From Gaopeijia sp032250675 (GTDB taxonomy: Bacteria > Gemmatimonadota > Gemmatimonadetes > Longimicrobiales > Gaopeijiaceae): DNA of 21,133 bases. Each line of letters starts with the position of its first letter. The stretch's first letter is position 1. The stretch spans positions 1 through 21,133 of the forward strand of contig JAVVEY010000047.1 in the NCBI GenBank assembly GCA_032250675.1. The letters run 5' to 3'. Position numbers and translations under genes: made by a program. This document shows, piece after piece, positions 8,095 to 15,510 of this stretch. Below the pieces are notes generated by a model. It worked only from the letters and a program-made list of their open reading frames with translations. It ran no database searches and was not told the origin of the DNA.

Positions 8095-8700
8095 ATGACA
8101 CGCACCCACGCGGCCTCTCCGCTCGCCGCGCTCCTGATCCTCCTCCCCGCCCTCTCGGGATGCGCGACCCTCCAGGAGATCCGGGCCCTCGGCCAGGTCG
8201 ACTTCCAGCTCGAGGGGATCTCCGGCGCACGCCTCGCGGGGGTGGATCTCGCGGGAGTGCACTCCTGGCAGGATCTGACCCTGACCCAGGTGGCCCGGAT
8301 CGTCGGAGCCGTCGAACGCAACGAACTCCCGCTCGAGATGGAGCTGCAGCTTCGCGCCGAGAATCCGGCGTCGAACGATGTGGATGCGCGCCTCACCCGG
8401 ATGGAGTGGGCGCTCTTCATCGAGGATCGGGAGGCCTTCGACGGACTCGTCGAGGAGGAGTACCTCCTCGAGCCGGGCGTGCCACAACGGGTTCCGGTCC
8501 TCATGTCGCTCGATCTCGTCAACTTCGTCGAGGGAAGCGCGCAGGATCTGGTCCGCCTCGCCCTCGCGCTCGCGGGACAACCGGTCGAACCGATGGCGAT
8601 CACCCTCCAGGCGCGCCCGACGATCAACACCCCGCTGGGCGCGATGCGCTACCGCGAGCCGATCTCGATCACCCTCTCCGAGGGAAACTCCCTGCCCTGA
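8095..8700 (+). CDS. LEA14-like (LEA type 2) lipoprotein, intact copy
   Basis: This is a 201-residue lipoprotein. Residues 1-22 form a lipoprotein signal peptide ending in the lipobox LSGC, with the acylated cysteine at about 22. The mature part resembles the LEA type 2 / water-stress (WHy) domain: hydrophobic-alternating strands, NELPLEMELQLRAENPASNDVDARLTRMEW around the first half of the domain, and PVLMSLDLVNF later. Such domains are small beta-sandwiches exposed in the envelope, and no enzyme motif is seen. ATG 8095 has no clear Shine-Dalgarno sequence. It follows the NHL gene by 43 bp. Bases 8251-8688 recur almost exactly at 18469-18906, where the signal peptide and the first third of the domain are missing. 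Confidence 0.82.
   Translation: MTRTHAASPLAALLILLPALSGCATLQEIRALGQVDFQLEGISGARLAGVDLAGVHSWQDLTLTQVARIVGAVERNELPLEMELQLRAENPASNDVDARLTRMEWALFIEDREAFDGLVEEEYLLEPGVPQRVPVLMSLDLVNFVEGSAQDLVRLALALAGQPVEPMAITLQARPTINTPLGAMRYREPISITLSEGNSLP
8251..8688 (+). repeat. 438-bp duplicated segment, copy 1
   Basis: This segment matches 18469-18906 at 436 of 438 positions in the same orientation. The only differences are the adjacent bases CC (8295-8296) versus TA (18513-18514). They fall in two neighbouring codons, and both are silent (Ala GCC/GCT, Arg CGG/AGG). Confidence 0.97.
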
Positions 8701-8730
8701 ACACGCGCAGTCGAGTGCCACCCGGGGCCG

Positions 8731-8746
8731 CGTTACCGCGGTAACG
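8731..8746. promoter_or_regulatory. 16-bp perfect palindrome, candidate operator
   Basis: CGTTACCGCGGTAACG equals its own reverse complement. It lies five bases before the second TTGACT box, upstream of the reductase. The palindrome at 11164-11179 (CGTTCCCGCGGGAACG) has the same skeleton with one base pair changed on each side, so one dimeric regulator could bind both. There is no loop and no T tract, so it is not a terminator. Confidence 0.5.
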
Positions 8747-8751
8747 TCCTC

Positions 8752-8782
8752 TTGACTCCGTACCGTGGTATGGACCCTGCCT
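8752..8782 (+). promoter_or_regulatory. Second MerR-like operator/promoter, weak -10
   Basis: TTGACT (8752-8757) is followed at once by a dyad, TCCGTACC-GT-GGTATGGA (8757-8774), matching in 7 of 8 pairs. The start TTGACTCCGTAC is the form found in classical mer promoters as I recall them. At a 19-bp spacing the -10 would be CTGCCT (8777-8782), which is poor, so activity would depend on an activator. The promoter at 5611-5626 shares the string CTCTTGACTCCG-ACC. Confidence 0.5.
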
Positions 8783-8820
8783 TCAGGATTCGACCCTGTG
8801 TACTCCATGAGGAAGAGTCG

Positions 8821-8895
8821 ATGCCGACGGAACGCCTGACTGGGACATTCCCGCTCTTCGGGCGATCCGCGGCCACCTCGGGGCCGGCCTCATGA
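8821..8895 (+). CDS. Possible 24-residue leader ORF coupled to the reductase
   Basis: A short frame starts at ATG 8821, eight bases after GAGG (8809-8812), and ends in a TGA that overlaps the reductase ATG (ATGA, 8892-8895). The reductase itself has no visible Shine-Dalgarno sequence, so translation could be delivered by this small frame. The peptide has no recognisable motif; it could be a leader or the remnant of a lost gene. It could also be chance. Confidence 0.35.
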   Translation: MPTERLTGTFPLFGRSAATSGPAS

Positions 8896-10268
8896 CCCAC
8901 GATCTCATCGTGATCGGCGGGGGCATGGCCGGCCTCCCTCTGGCGATGAAAGCTGTGCACAAGGGCTTCACCACGGCGCTCGTCGAGCGGGAGCTGCTCG
9001 GCGGGACGTGCCTCAATCGAGGCTGCATTCCGACCAAGGCGATGATCGCATGTGCCGCGGTGGCCCAGACCGTGCGGCGGGCGAGCGAATACGGCGTCCG
9101 AGCGGGCAAACCCGAAGTGGATCTCGGCGCCGTGGTCGATCGCAAGGACCGGATCATGACGGGCATCCGGGAGGGTGCCTACCGGGGAGCCGAGAAGAAC
9201 GAGAAGCTCACACTCGTGGAAGGCGTGGCACGGCTCGAGGGCGCGAGCCGGGTGAGGGTGGGTGAGCGAGTCCTGCAGGCGACCCGGATCGTCGTCAATG
9301 TCGGGGCGCGTCCGGGAGACCCGAAGATCGAGGGCCTCGCCGATCTCCCCTTCCTCACCAGCCGCGAAGCTCTCGAACTTCGGCAGCTTCCGGAGCATCT
9401 CCTGGTGATCGGGGGTGGATACGTGGGCGTCGAATTTGCCCAGATGTATGCGCGCTTCGGCAGCCGGGTCACGGTGGTGCAGAGGGGTGAGCGCCTCGTC
9501 CCCGGCGAGGAACCCGAGATCGGGGAAGGTCTCGCGGAGGTCTTCGAGGACGAAGGGATTACGGTCCACACCTCGACTGAAGCCATCCGCGCAGAAGCCA
9601 CCGACGAAGGCGTCCGGGTCCTCCTTCGCCGGAAGGGCGACGAGATCCGGGTGGACGGCTCTCACCTGCTCGTGGCGACCGGGCGTCTGCCCAACACCGA
9701 TGACCTCGGCCTCGAGGCGGCCGGCGTGGCAACCGACGCGGACGGCTTCATCCGTGTGGATGGCCGATTCCAGACCACGGCGGACGGGGTGCACGCCATC
9801 GGCGACGTGACGGGCGAGCCGATGTTCACCCATACCGCTCGGGACGATGCCGACCTCCTTTACCGGATCCTCATGAAGGAGGACGCGGACGCCACCGCTG
9901 ACGGACGGGTAGTGCCCCACGCGGTCTTCACGGATCCCGAGATCGCCTCGGTCGGCCTCACGGAAGCTGCGGCCCGGGAAGAGGGTTTCGACGTATCCGT
10001 CAACGTCCAGGCCTTCCGGGGCGTGGCTCGTGCGAAGGCAGCCGGCACGATCGCCGGTCTGATCAAGCTGGTCGGGGACCGCGACTCGGGCCGTCTCCTC
10101 GGCGGACACATCCTGGGACCCTCAGCAGGCGAGTTGATCCACGAGATCGCCCTTGCACTCATGCTCGAAGCCGACGCTGCGGATCTGGCCCGGATGATCC
10201 ACGTGCATCCGACACTCTCCGAGGGCCTCAACGCCGCGGCAGGAGGCGTGCATCGACCGGCATCGTGA
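8892..10268 (+). CDS. Mercuric-reductase-like FAD/NAD(P) disulfide oxidoreductase
   Basis: This is a 458-residue class-I pyridine nucleotide-disulfide oxidoreductase. The FAD loop is IGGGMAG (8-14), the redox-active pair is in GGTCLNRGCIPTK (Cys40, Cys45), the NAD(P) loop is VIGGGYVG (172-179), the second FAD motif is AIGDVTGEPMFTHTA, and the C-terminal HPTLSEG carries the His439/Glu444 pair of the active-site base. It resembles entries called mercuric reductase, but it lacks the N-terminal HMA domain and the C-terminal vicinal cysteines that pass Hg(II) to the MerA core. The name therefore rests on overall similarity and context (MerR-like operator, nearby HMA protein). A dihydrolipoyl-dehydrogenase-like or other metal/disulfide reductase remains possible. 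It is cytoplasmic. Confidence 0.85.
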   Translation: MTHDLIVIGGGMAGLPLAMKAVHKGFTTALVERELLGGTCLNRGCIPTKAMIACAAVAQTVRRASEYGVRAGKPEVDLGAVVDRKDRIMTGIREGAYRGAEKNEKLTLVEGVARLEGASRVRVGERVLQATRIVVNVGARPGDPKIEGLADLPFLTSREALELRQLPEHLLVIGGGYVGVEFAQMYARFGSRVTVVQRGERLVPGEEPEIGEGLAEVFEDEGITVHTSTEAIRAEATDEGVRVLLRRKGDEIRVDGSHLLVATGRLPNTDDLGLEAAGVATDADGFIRVDGRFQTTADGVHAIGDVTGEPMFTHTARDDADLLYRILMKEDADATADGRVVPHAVFTDPEIASVGLTEAAAREEGFDVSVNVQAFRGVARAKAAGTIAGLIKLVGDRDSGRLLGGHILGPSAGELIHEIALALMLEADAADLARMIHVHPTLSEGLNAAAGGVHRPAS

Positions 10269-10364
10269 AGATCAGCGAATCCTGCATCCGCCCAGCGGCT
10301 CGGAAGAGACCCCCGAAGGACGCGCCACATTGAGCGACAGGCCCACGTCGATCCGCCGTTCCGC

Positions 10365-10562
10365 CCGTTCAACCTGACGCTCCGACGGCTCGAGGAGAAG
10401 GGACACATCTCCACCTGGCTGGGCGAGCCCCGCGCCGAACGCGACGGCAAGGCCCGCCGGCACGTGCGCGTCGAGCCGCAGGGCGCGCTGGCCGCCCACG
10501 CGTCGCGCTCGGCGCTGGAGCGGATGTGGATGGGGTTCGACACCGACCCGGAGTCGGCGTGA
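10365..10562 (+). pseudogene. PadR-family regulator, C-terminal remnant
   Basis: The frame from about 10365 to TGA 10560-10562 reads LRRLEEKGHISTW, then RAERDGKARRHVRVEPQGA and ERMWMGFD. This is the wing and C-terminal part of a small PadR repressor (LRRLEEKG...GR.RRYYRLTPAG). The N-terminal helix-turn-helix half is missing: upstream codons to 10269 are open but unlike PadR, and no start fits. The stop overlaps an ATG (TGATG, 10560-10564) that opens a frame running into the antisense VOC gene. PadR genes are commonly coupled in this way to ADOP-type permeases in Acidobacteriota and Gemmatimonadota, and a permease scrap does lie at 18102-18468. I infer gene debris from a broken PadR-permease pair. 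Confidence 0.65.
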
Positions 10563-10744
10563 TGGCCCCCCGGTGGCTGGTCGGGGTCCACGCGGCGTCC
10601 CGGGCGGGCCGAGCTCTCTCGCCCGGACGATGGGTGTCGGGCCCCGAGTTCCGCCTGGCCCTCCGTCTGATCCGCTTCGTCTTCGCCGTGCCCGCGCCGG
10701 CGTGGCGGGGGGCGTCGCACCACCCGACCTCTCCCGCCGAAGAC

Positions 10745-11140
10745 TCAGCCCCGGTCCCGGTAGAAGTGCAATCCGTTCCCGTCGGGGTCACGAAGATGAA
10801 ACTCCCGCGTCCCCCACGGCGTGTCCCCGGGCCGCCCCCACGGGCTCCCGGGCGATCCATCCTCGCCGACCCCGCCCGTCTCCACGAACTCCGCGAAGGG
10901 AGCGTCCACGTCGCGGACCACGAAGCGATACACAGGCCGGTCGATCGAAGCGGCCCACTGGGTCTCGTCGTGCCACTGCAGATGCAGCTCCACGCCGTCT
11001 CGCGCGACCCCCGCATACCGCGGCCCGTCCGCCTGATCCCGGAAGGTCTCGCTGAAGCCGAGGCGCTCGTAGAAGGTGATCGACGCCTCGACGTCCCGTG
11101 ACGCAAGGACCGGCTGAACCGCTTCAAGGATCGTGGTCAT
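10745..11140 (-). CDS. VOC superfamily (glyoxalase/bleomycin-resistance-like) protein
   Basis: This is a 131-residue vicinal-oxygen-chelate protein made of two beta-alpha-beta-beta-beta modules. Module 1 is VQPVLASRDVEASITFYERLGF...GVELHLQ; module 2 is YRFVVRDVDAPFAEF...GTREFHLRDPDGNGLHFYR. The last segment is the family hallmark and supplies ligand residues in relatives. Members include dioxygenases, glyoxalases and antibiotic- or toxin-binding proteins, and I cannot assign a substrate. ATG 11140 is preceded by an adjacent ATG at 11143; both have only a weak GAGAAG ribosome site. The same frame is open to 11275, but those upstream codons do not resemble the family. A 16-bp palindrome at 11164-11179 lies 20-25 bp upstream and may control it. 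Confidence 0.87.
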   Translation of the reverse strand: MTTILEAVQPVLASRDVEASITFYERLGFSETFRDQADGPRYAGVARDGVELHLQWHDETQWAASIDRPVYRFVVRDVDAPFAEFVETGGVGEDGSPGSPWGRPGDTPWGTREFHLRDPDGNGLHFYRDRG

Positions 11141-11163
11141 CATCTTCTCGTGGTGGAGCGAAA

Positions 11164-11179
11164 CGTTCCCGCGGGAACG
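11164..11179. promoter_or_regulatory. 16-bp perfect palindrome upstream of the VOC gene
   Basis: CGTTCCCGCGGGAACG is its own reverse complement and sits just upstream of the minus-strand VOC start, where a repressor would block transcription or initiation. It shares 14 of 16 bases with the palindrome at 8731-8746. Confidence 0.5.
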
Positions 11180-11714
11180 CGGCCGGGTTTCCGCGAGCTC
11201 GGGCCGCCTACCTGGCCACCCTCTCTCCGCGAGTCGACAAGGGCTCGCCGGCAGCGGCCCTTCCATACACGTCATCTGGCGTCGACCTCCGGGATCTCAT
11301 CGCGCCATCCCCACCCCAGACGGCAGCGCGAGCCCTGCAAGACAGCGGTCAATCACCATAGATGGTGGTCAGAATCGGGAGGGAGAGGATTCGGGAAGAA
11401 TGGATGCATAACATCCCGAACGGCCGACGCGGGAAGCAGCCTGCCAGGCGACTTCGATCCGAACGCCAAGAGAATCCTTGAGCTTGAAAACAGGCTTCGA
11501 CAGGGTACGATCCTGTTAAAATAAGGAGCATCTTACCGGGCGAAGACGTCTCAATCGTGGCGGGTGAACATGTCCCACCGGTGCTGGGAGTCAGCCGTTA
11601 GTCAGCGGGCACGGCAGTCTCCTTTCTCCTGCGAGTGCGAGGTTTCTGGGTTGATTCCTTACCCGGAGCGGTTCAACGCGTCGAGAACTTCGCTTCTGTG
11701 GGTTCTCTAAAAGA
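11180..11714. other. Non-coding or degraded stretch between the VOC gene and the IS21 element
   Basis: I see no convincing gene in these 535 bases. Short frames exist on both strands (for example 11349-11531 minus) but match nothing I recognise and lack ribosome sites. AT content rises around 11340-11530 compared with the neighbouring genes. A small dyad, CACCAT-AG-ATGGTG, lies near 11356-11369. The stretch may be the promoter region of a gene displaced by the insertion or the remains of one. Confidence 0.5.
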
Positions 11715-11762
11715 TGTCGCATCGGGTCTCTAAACTCTGTCGCATCCGGGGGGTGAGTTGGC

Positions 11763-12545
11763 CTACGCGGCCCCGGGGTGGACGTCGGTGACCTCCTCTC
11801 GTTTGTGGTTGCGGGTGCGGAAGGAGCGTCCGCGGAGGATGAAGTGGGTGCCGCGTTCGAGGACACGGTCGAGGATGGCCTCCGCGAGGTCTCCATCATG
11901 GAGCACCTGGCCGAGCGCGGCCAGAGGCTTGTTGGTGGTGAAGAGCATGGGCCGCCCTCTGAGGTAACGATCGTTGACGACGCGGTAGAGGACGTTGGCG
12001 GCGTCGGGGGCGTAGCTCTGGTAGCCGAGTTCGTCGATGACGAGCACGTGGGGGTGGACGTAGGGCTCGATTGCCTCCTCGAGCCTGCCCTGCGCGGCGG
12101 CCTTCGAGAGCGCGCCGATGAGTTCGTCGGCCGTGGTGAAGCGCGCCTCGAAGCCGTTCTGGATGGCGCGGTAGGCGATGGCAACGGCGAGGTGAGTCTT
12201 GCCGCGGCCGGGCGGACCGCTCAGGACGGCCGAGCGGCCTTCCGTGACGAGTTCGGGTCCGAGGAAGGAGCCGAGCATCTTCAGGCGAATCGAGGTCTGG
12301 AAGGTGAAGTCGAAGTCCTCGACGGTCCGGAGAAAGGGAAACCTGGCCTTGCGCACCGACCGCGTGATGCGGGTCTGGGCACGGTGGCCGACCTCCTCGG
12401 CGACGAGGATCTCGAGGAAGGTCCGGTAGCTCATCTCTTCCTCTTCGGCACGGAGCGCGAGCTCGCCATGGAGACGGCGGATGGTCGGCAGGTGGAGGCG
12501 CTTGAGCATGCCGTCCAGGTCGATCGGGGAGTCGTGGAGGTTCAT
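11763..12545 (-). CDS. istB: IstB-like AAA+ ATPase helper of IS21-family transposition
   Basis: This is a 260-residue DnaC-like ATPase. Walker A is GPPGRGKT (110-117) and Walker B is VLVIDE (167-172), followed by the family motif LGYQ; TTNKP is the sensor-1-type segment. IstB assembles on target DNA with ATP and activates the IstA transposase. The start ATG 12545 overlaps the istA stop by 4 bp (ATGA). The frame runs much further upstream through istA, but only this part resembles IstB. Length and motifs are normal for the family, and I see no damage. Its stop lies about 20 bases inside the inner left-end repeat. Confidence 0.95.
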   Translation of the reverse strand: MNLHDSPIDLDGMLKRLHLPTIRRLHGELALRAEEEEMSYRTFLEILVAEEVGHRAQTRITRSVRKARFPFLRTVEDFDFTFQTSIRLKMLGSFLGPELVTEGRSAVLSGPPGRGKTHLAVAIAYRAIQNGFEARFTTADELIGALSKAAAQGRLEEAIEPYVHPHVLVIDELGYQSYAPDAANVLYRVVNDRYLRGRPMLFTTNKPLAALGQVLHDGDLAEAILDRVLERGTHFILRGRSFRTRNHKREEVTDVHPGAA

Positions 12546-13951
12546 GACGCCTGCTCCTTGGCGACGAGTGCCACGACGTACTCCGCGCCGTAGAGCCGCT
12601 GGAAGAGCGCCCGCTGGAGGAGGCGCAGGAAGCTGGCCTCGCCCAGCTCCTCCAGGAGCATGAAGAGCCGCTCGACATCGGCCTTCCAGGTGTGAGGCCG
12701 CGCGTGGATGAGCTCGGTGAGGTAGCCCTCGCCCACCGGGCCGAGCTCCAGGATCCGCTCGCGCATGAAGTAGAGACGCTTCCGGGCTCCGGCCACGGCC
12801 GCGAGCTGCTCGGAACGCTGGCCGGGCAGGTAGCTGGTGCGCCCCCTCGAAGGGAAGCGCGGATGGGTGGCTTCGAACCGGCCGCCGCCCGTGACGATGC
12901 GTACCTTCGCCGGGTAGAGGTAGAGCGTGGCGGGAATGCCACACGCTCCTGCGGGCATGGCGTAGCGCACGCCCTCGAACTCGACCAGCGCCGTCGGCCC
13001 CACGTGCACCGGGTACCGGAGCGGGTACTCCGAGGGGAGAGTGGCGAGCGGCTTCATCCGGGCCCGCTCCGCCTCGAGCCGCACCCGAGGGATCACCTTC
13101 GTCGCGCGGCTGGGCCGCTCGTCGTTGACCACGACGAGCCACTCCAGGAGCTGGCGCGGAAGATCGTCGTGGGCGTCCGCGAAGCGGCGGGCACGGAAGA
13201 AGCTCCGCTTCACCCAGCCAACCAGGTTCTCGACCGCACCCTTCTGCTCGGGGCTCCTGGGCGCACACAGCTCGATCGTGAAGCCGTAGTCGATCGCCGC
13301 CTGGGCCAGCGTCGCGTTCCAGATCGGGCGTCCGTCGGCGTCCTTGCCCGTCACCACCGTCCTCGGCCGGTCGAACACCACCCGGAGCGGCACGCCACCG
13401 GCATGCTCGAAGCACGCCAGCAGCGCCCTCACCAGCGACTCCACCCGCTCGTTCGGGACCAGCACCACCCACACCCAGCGCGAGTACTTGAGACGCGCAG
13501 CCGCGAAGTGCATCCGCTGCGTTCGAGCCTCGGGAAGCCGTACCTCCACCTGCCCGAAGTCGAACTGCAGGAACTCCCCGGGCACCCCCTCGAAGCGCAC
13601 CATCAGCTCCTTCGGAAGCTTCCCGTACTCCACCCGGTAGACCCGGTAGAACGTGCTCTCGCCAAGCTCCGTCCCCTCCTCTCGAAGGAGCCGAAGCACC
13701 TCCAGCGGCGGCGCCTCGGGGTCCTCCTTCATCAGGGCCCGCATCCGATCCCGCACGGCGTCCCGGATCGGCGGTCGCCCCACCCCCCGCGCGCTCCTCG
13801 CCTCCGCCTCCGCCACCTCCGTTACCGGCGGCTCACTTCGGATCCGCTCGATCGTCCGTCGCGTGACACCAAAGTGATCGGCCACGTCCTTCACCTTGAC
13901 GCCCGCCCCGAGCATCTGCTTCACTGCATGCCTGTCGATCATCCTGAGCAT
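12542..13951 (-). CDS. istA: IstA transposase of the IS21-family element
   Basis: This 469-residue transposase starts with a helix-turn-helix (VKDVADHFGVTRRTIERIRS, 21-40). The RNase-H-like catalytic core contains Asp131 in FLQFDFGQ, Asp194 in VVFDRPRTVV and Glu241 in SPEQKGAVENLVGWVKRSFF, which is the DDE triad. It binds the ends and performs strand cleavage and transfer. ATG 13951 is used; an ATG three codons later (13942) has better spacing from the GGGAGGAGG ribosome site and could be the real start. The frame is complete, with no interrupting stop, so the protein may be active. Confidence 0.95.
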   Translation of the reverse strand: MLRMIDRHAVKQMLGAGVKVKDVADHFGVTRRTIERIRSEPPVTEVAEAEARSARGVGRPPIRDAVRDRMRALMKEDPEAPPLEVLRLLREEGTELGESTFYRVYRVEYGKLPKELMVRFEGVPGEFLQFDFGQVEVRLPEARTQRMHFAAARLKYSRWVWVVLVPNERVESLVRALLACFEHAGGVPLRVVFDRPRTVVTGKDADGRPIWNATLAQAAIDYGFTIELCAPRSPEQKGAVENLVGWVKRSFFRARRFADAHDDLPRQLLEWLVVVNDERPSRATKVIPRVRLEAERARMKPLATLPSEYPLRYPVHVGPTALVEFEGVRYAMPAGACGIPATLYLYPAKVRIVTGGGRFEATHPRFPSRGRTSYLPGQRSEQLAAVAGARKRLYFMRERILELGPVGEGYLTELIHARPHTWKADVERLFMLLEELGEASFLRLLQRALFQRLYGAEYVVALVAKEQAS

Positions 13952-14123
13952 CCTCCTCCCGCCTCCGATCCGTTGGGAATCTACCCGCGCTCGAAGGCCC
14001 TACGTTATCCTGCCGATGCCCCGACTACGACAAAGTTTAGAGAGAGACTGCGACAGAATTTGGGGAACGCACAGCTTCTTGCGTATCCACACGCTTCGAC
14101 ATACAATCGCTTGTAATAATTGT

Positions 14124-14132
14124 GTTACACAT
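14124..14132 (+). repeat. Target-site duplication, left copy (GTTACACAT)
   Basis: Nine bases flanking the IS4-family element on the left; the identical nonamer is at 15470-15478. Confidence 0.9.
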
Positions 14133-15469
14133 CAGTAGTGTCCGGTTAAGGTGATCGTCTGTGGCTGTAAGATCTTGTTCTGGTGTCACTTACCCCGTGT
14201 CGATGGCGGGAACGATTTGATCTGGCTCCCCGGGAGGGCGATCCTGTCCGCTTCTCATCTCCAGGAGCGGCCGGATGAACCAGGGACGAACTGTCTTCGC
14301 GCAGTTGATCGAGTACGCCTCGCACAAGGAGGTCCAGAGGTGCGTACAGAAGTACCCGAGCAAGCGCCGCCCTCGGCGGTTCTCCTACTGGGACCAGTTT
14401 CTGGCCATGAGCTTCGCCCAGCTCACCTACCGCGAGAGCTTGCGCGACATCGAGGCCTGCCTCGGGGCCGTTCCCGACAAGCTCTACCACATGGGTCTTC
14501 GAGCTTCGGTATCGCGAGCGACGCTGGCCGATGCCAACGAGCGGCGCGACTGGCGGATCTATGCCGAGTTCGCGCAGACCCTCGTCGTCGAGGCGCGCCG
14601 GCTCTATGTGGACGAACCGCTCGGCTTGGAAGGGCTGGACGAGCGGGAGCCGACGGTCTACGCCCTCGACGCGACAACGATCGATCTCTGTCTCTCGGTC
14701 TTCCCGTGGGCTCGCTTCCGAAAGACCAAGGGCGGCGTGAAGATGCATACGCTGCTGGACCTGCGAGGCAGTATCCCCGTCTTCATCAGGGTTACGGATA
14801 CCAAGTTCGGGGACGTGCGTATCCTGGACGTGCTCGTGCCGGAGCCCGGATCGATCTCTCTGTTCGATCGAGCGTACATCGATTTCGCACGCCTCCATCG
14901 GTTGACCGAAGCCCGCGCCATTTTCGTCACCCGTGCCAAGAAGAACCTCAAGTGGCGGCGCCTCTACTCCCATCCGGTCGACCGCTCGACCGGCCTCATC
15001 TGCGACCAGACCATCGTACTCACGCGCAACGAGTCCCACGAGGCCTACCCGGCGAAGCTGCGGCGCGTGAGGTACCGCGATCCGAAGACGGGCAAGAAGC
15101 TCACCTTCCTGACCAACGACTTCACGCTGCCGGCCCTCACCGTGGCCCACCTCTACCGACTCCGCTGACAGGTCGAGCTGTTCTTCAAATGGATCAAACA
15201 GCATCTGAGGATCAAGGCCTTCTTCGGCACTTCGTCCAACGCCGTCAAGACGCAGATCTGGATCGCGATCTCCACGTACCTCCTCGTCGCGATCGCCCGG
15301 AAGCGTCTCGGGATCACGCGGGATCTCTACACAATTCTACAGATCCTGAGCGTCCATGTGTTCGAGAAAACCCCTCTCGCACAAGCGCTTTCGGACCTCG
15401 ATTACACTCCGGAAAGTCGCGATATTCGTAACCAGTTGTCACTCTTCACTTTATAACCGGACGCTACTG
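14133..15469 (+). mobile_element. IS4-family insertion sequence (1337 bp)
   Basis: The ends are 16-bp inverted repeats that differ at one position: CAGTAGTGTCCGGTTA (14133-14148) and the complement of TAACCGGACGCTACTG (15454-15469). A perfect 9-bp target duplication, GTTACACAT, flanks the element. The single gene is a DDE transposase carrying a nonsense codon. The intact duplication and near-identical ends suggest a fairly recent insertion; the stop codon makes this copy non-autonomous. Confidence 0.95.
14275..15456 (+). pseudogene. IS4-family transposase with an in-frame TGA in the YREK motif
   Basis: The reading frame covers 394 codons from ATG 14275 (AGGAG seven bases upstream) to TAA 15454-15456, but codon 298 (15166-15168) is TGA. 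The N-terminal region (FAQLIEYASHKEVQ...YWDQFLAMSFAQLTYRESLRDIE) matches the DUF4372 domain found in such transposases. The catalytic aspartates are Asp132 (YALDATTI) and Asp198 (SLFDRAYID). The IS4 signature Y-x2-R-x3-E-x6-K spans the stop: Tyr294, Arg297, then stop 298 where relatives have Trp, Glu301 and Lys308. A single TGG to TGA change explains it. Truncation before the catalytic Glu should abolish activity. The TAA lies inside the right inverted repeat. Confidence 0.93.
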
Positions 15470-15478
15470 GTTACACAT
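15470..15478 (+). repeat. Target-site duplication, right copy (GTTACACAT)
   Basis: Identical to 14124-14132. With the bases that follow it forms the palindrome ACACATGTGT (15473-15482), which would have been the uninterrupted target. Confidence 0.9.
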
Positions 15479-15510
15479 GTGTCCAACATAGATCCGTAGC
15501 CTATCACGGT

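Larger units (their letters stand above)
11715..14055 (-). mobile_element. IS21-family insertion sequence (2341 bp)
   Basis: The element holds istA and istB in the overlapping order typical of IS21. Both ends begin TGTCGCA reading inward (11715-11721; reverse complement of 14049-14055). Each end has an inner copy exactly 23 bp further in (TGTCGCA 11738-11744; TGTCGTA as the complement of 14026-14032), with the shared core CTCTAAACT between them. Over the first 35 bases the two ends agree at 26. I find no convincing target duplication: the left flank is AAAGA and the right flank GAATT. Both genes are intact, so the element may be functional. Confidence 0.88.

Noticed and set aside
8731..8746. 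Palindrome as a transcription terminator after the LEA-like gene
   Set aside because: No loop and no following T tract; better explained as an operator.
11349..11531. 60-codon minus-strand frame
   Set aside because: No ribosome site, no recognisable motif, and in a stretch with no conserved-looking coding signal.
12692..14116. 474-codon plus-strand frame over istA
   Set aside because: It is antisense to an intact transposase with a full DDE triad and resembles no protein family.
15166..15168. TGA in the transposase as recoded tryptophan (alternative genetic code) or selenocysteine
   Set aside because: TGA is the natural stop of many genes here (for example 7033-7035, 10560-10562), so global recoding is excluded; Trp, not Cys, is expected at this site.
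14146..15204. 352-codon minus-strand frame over the IS4 transposase
   Set aside because: Antisense shadow; the plus frame has the IS4 catalytic residues and signature.
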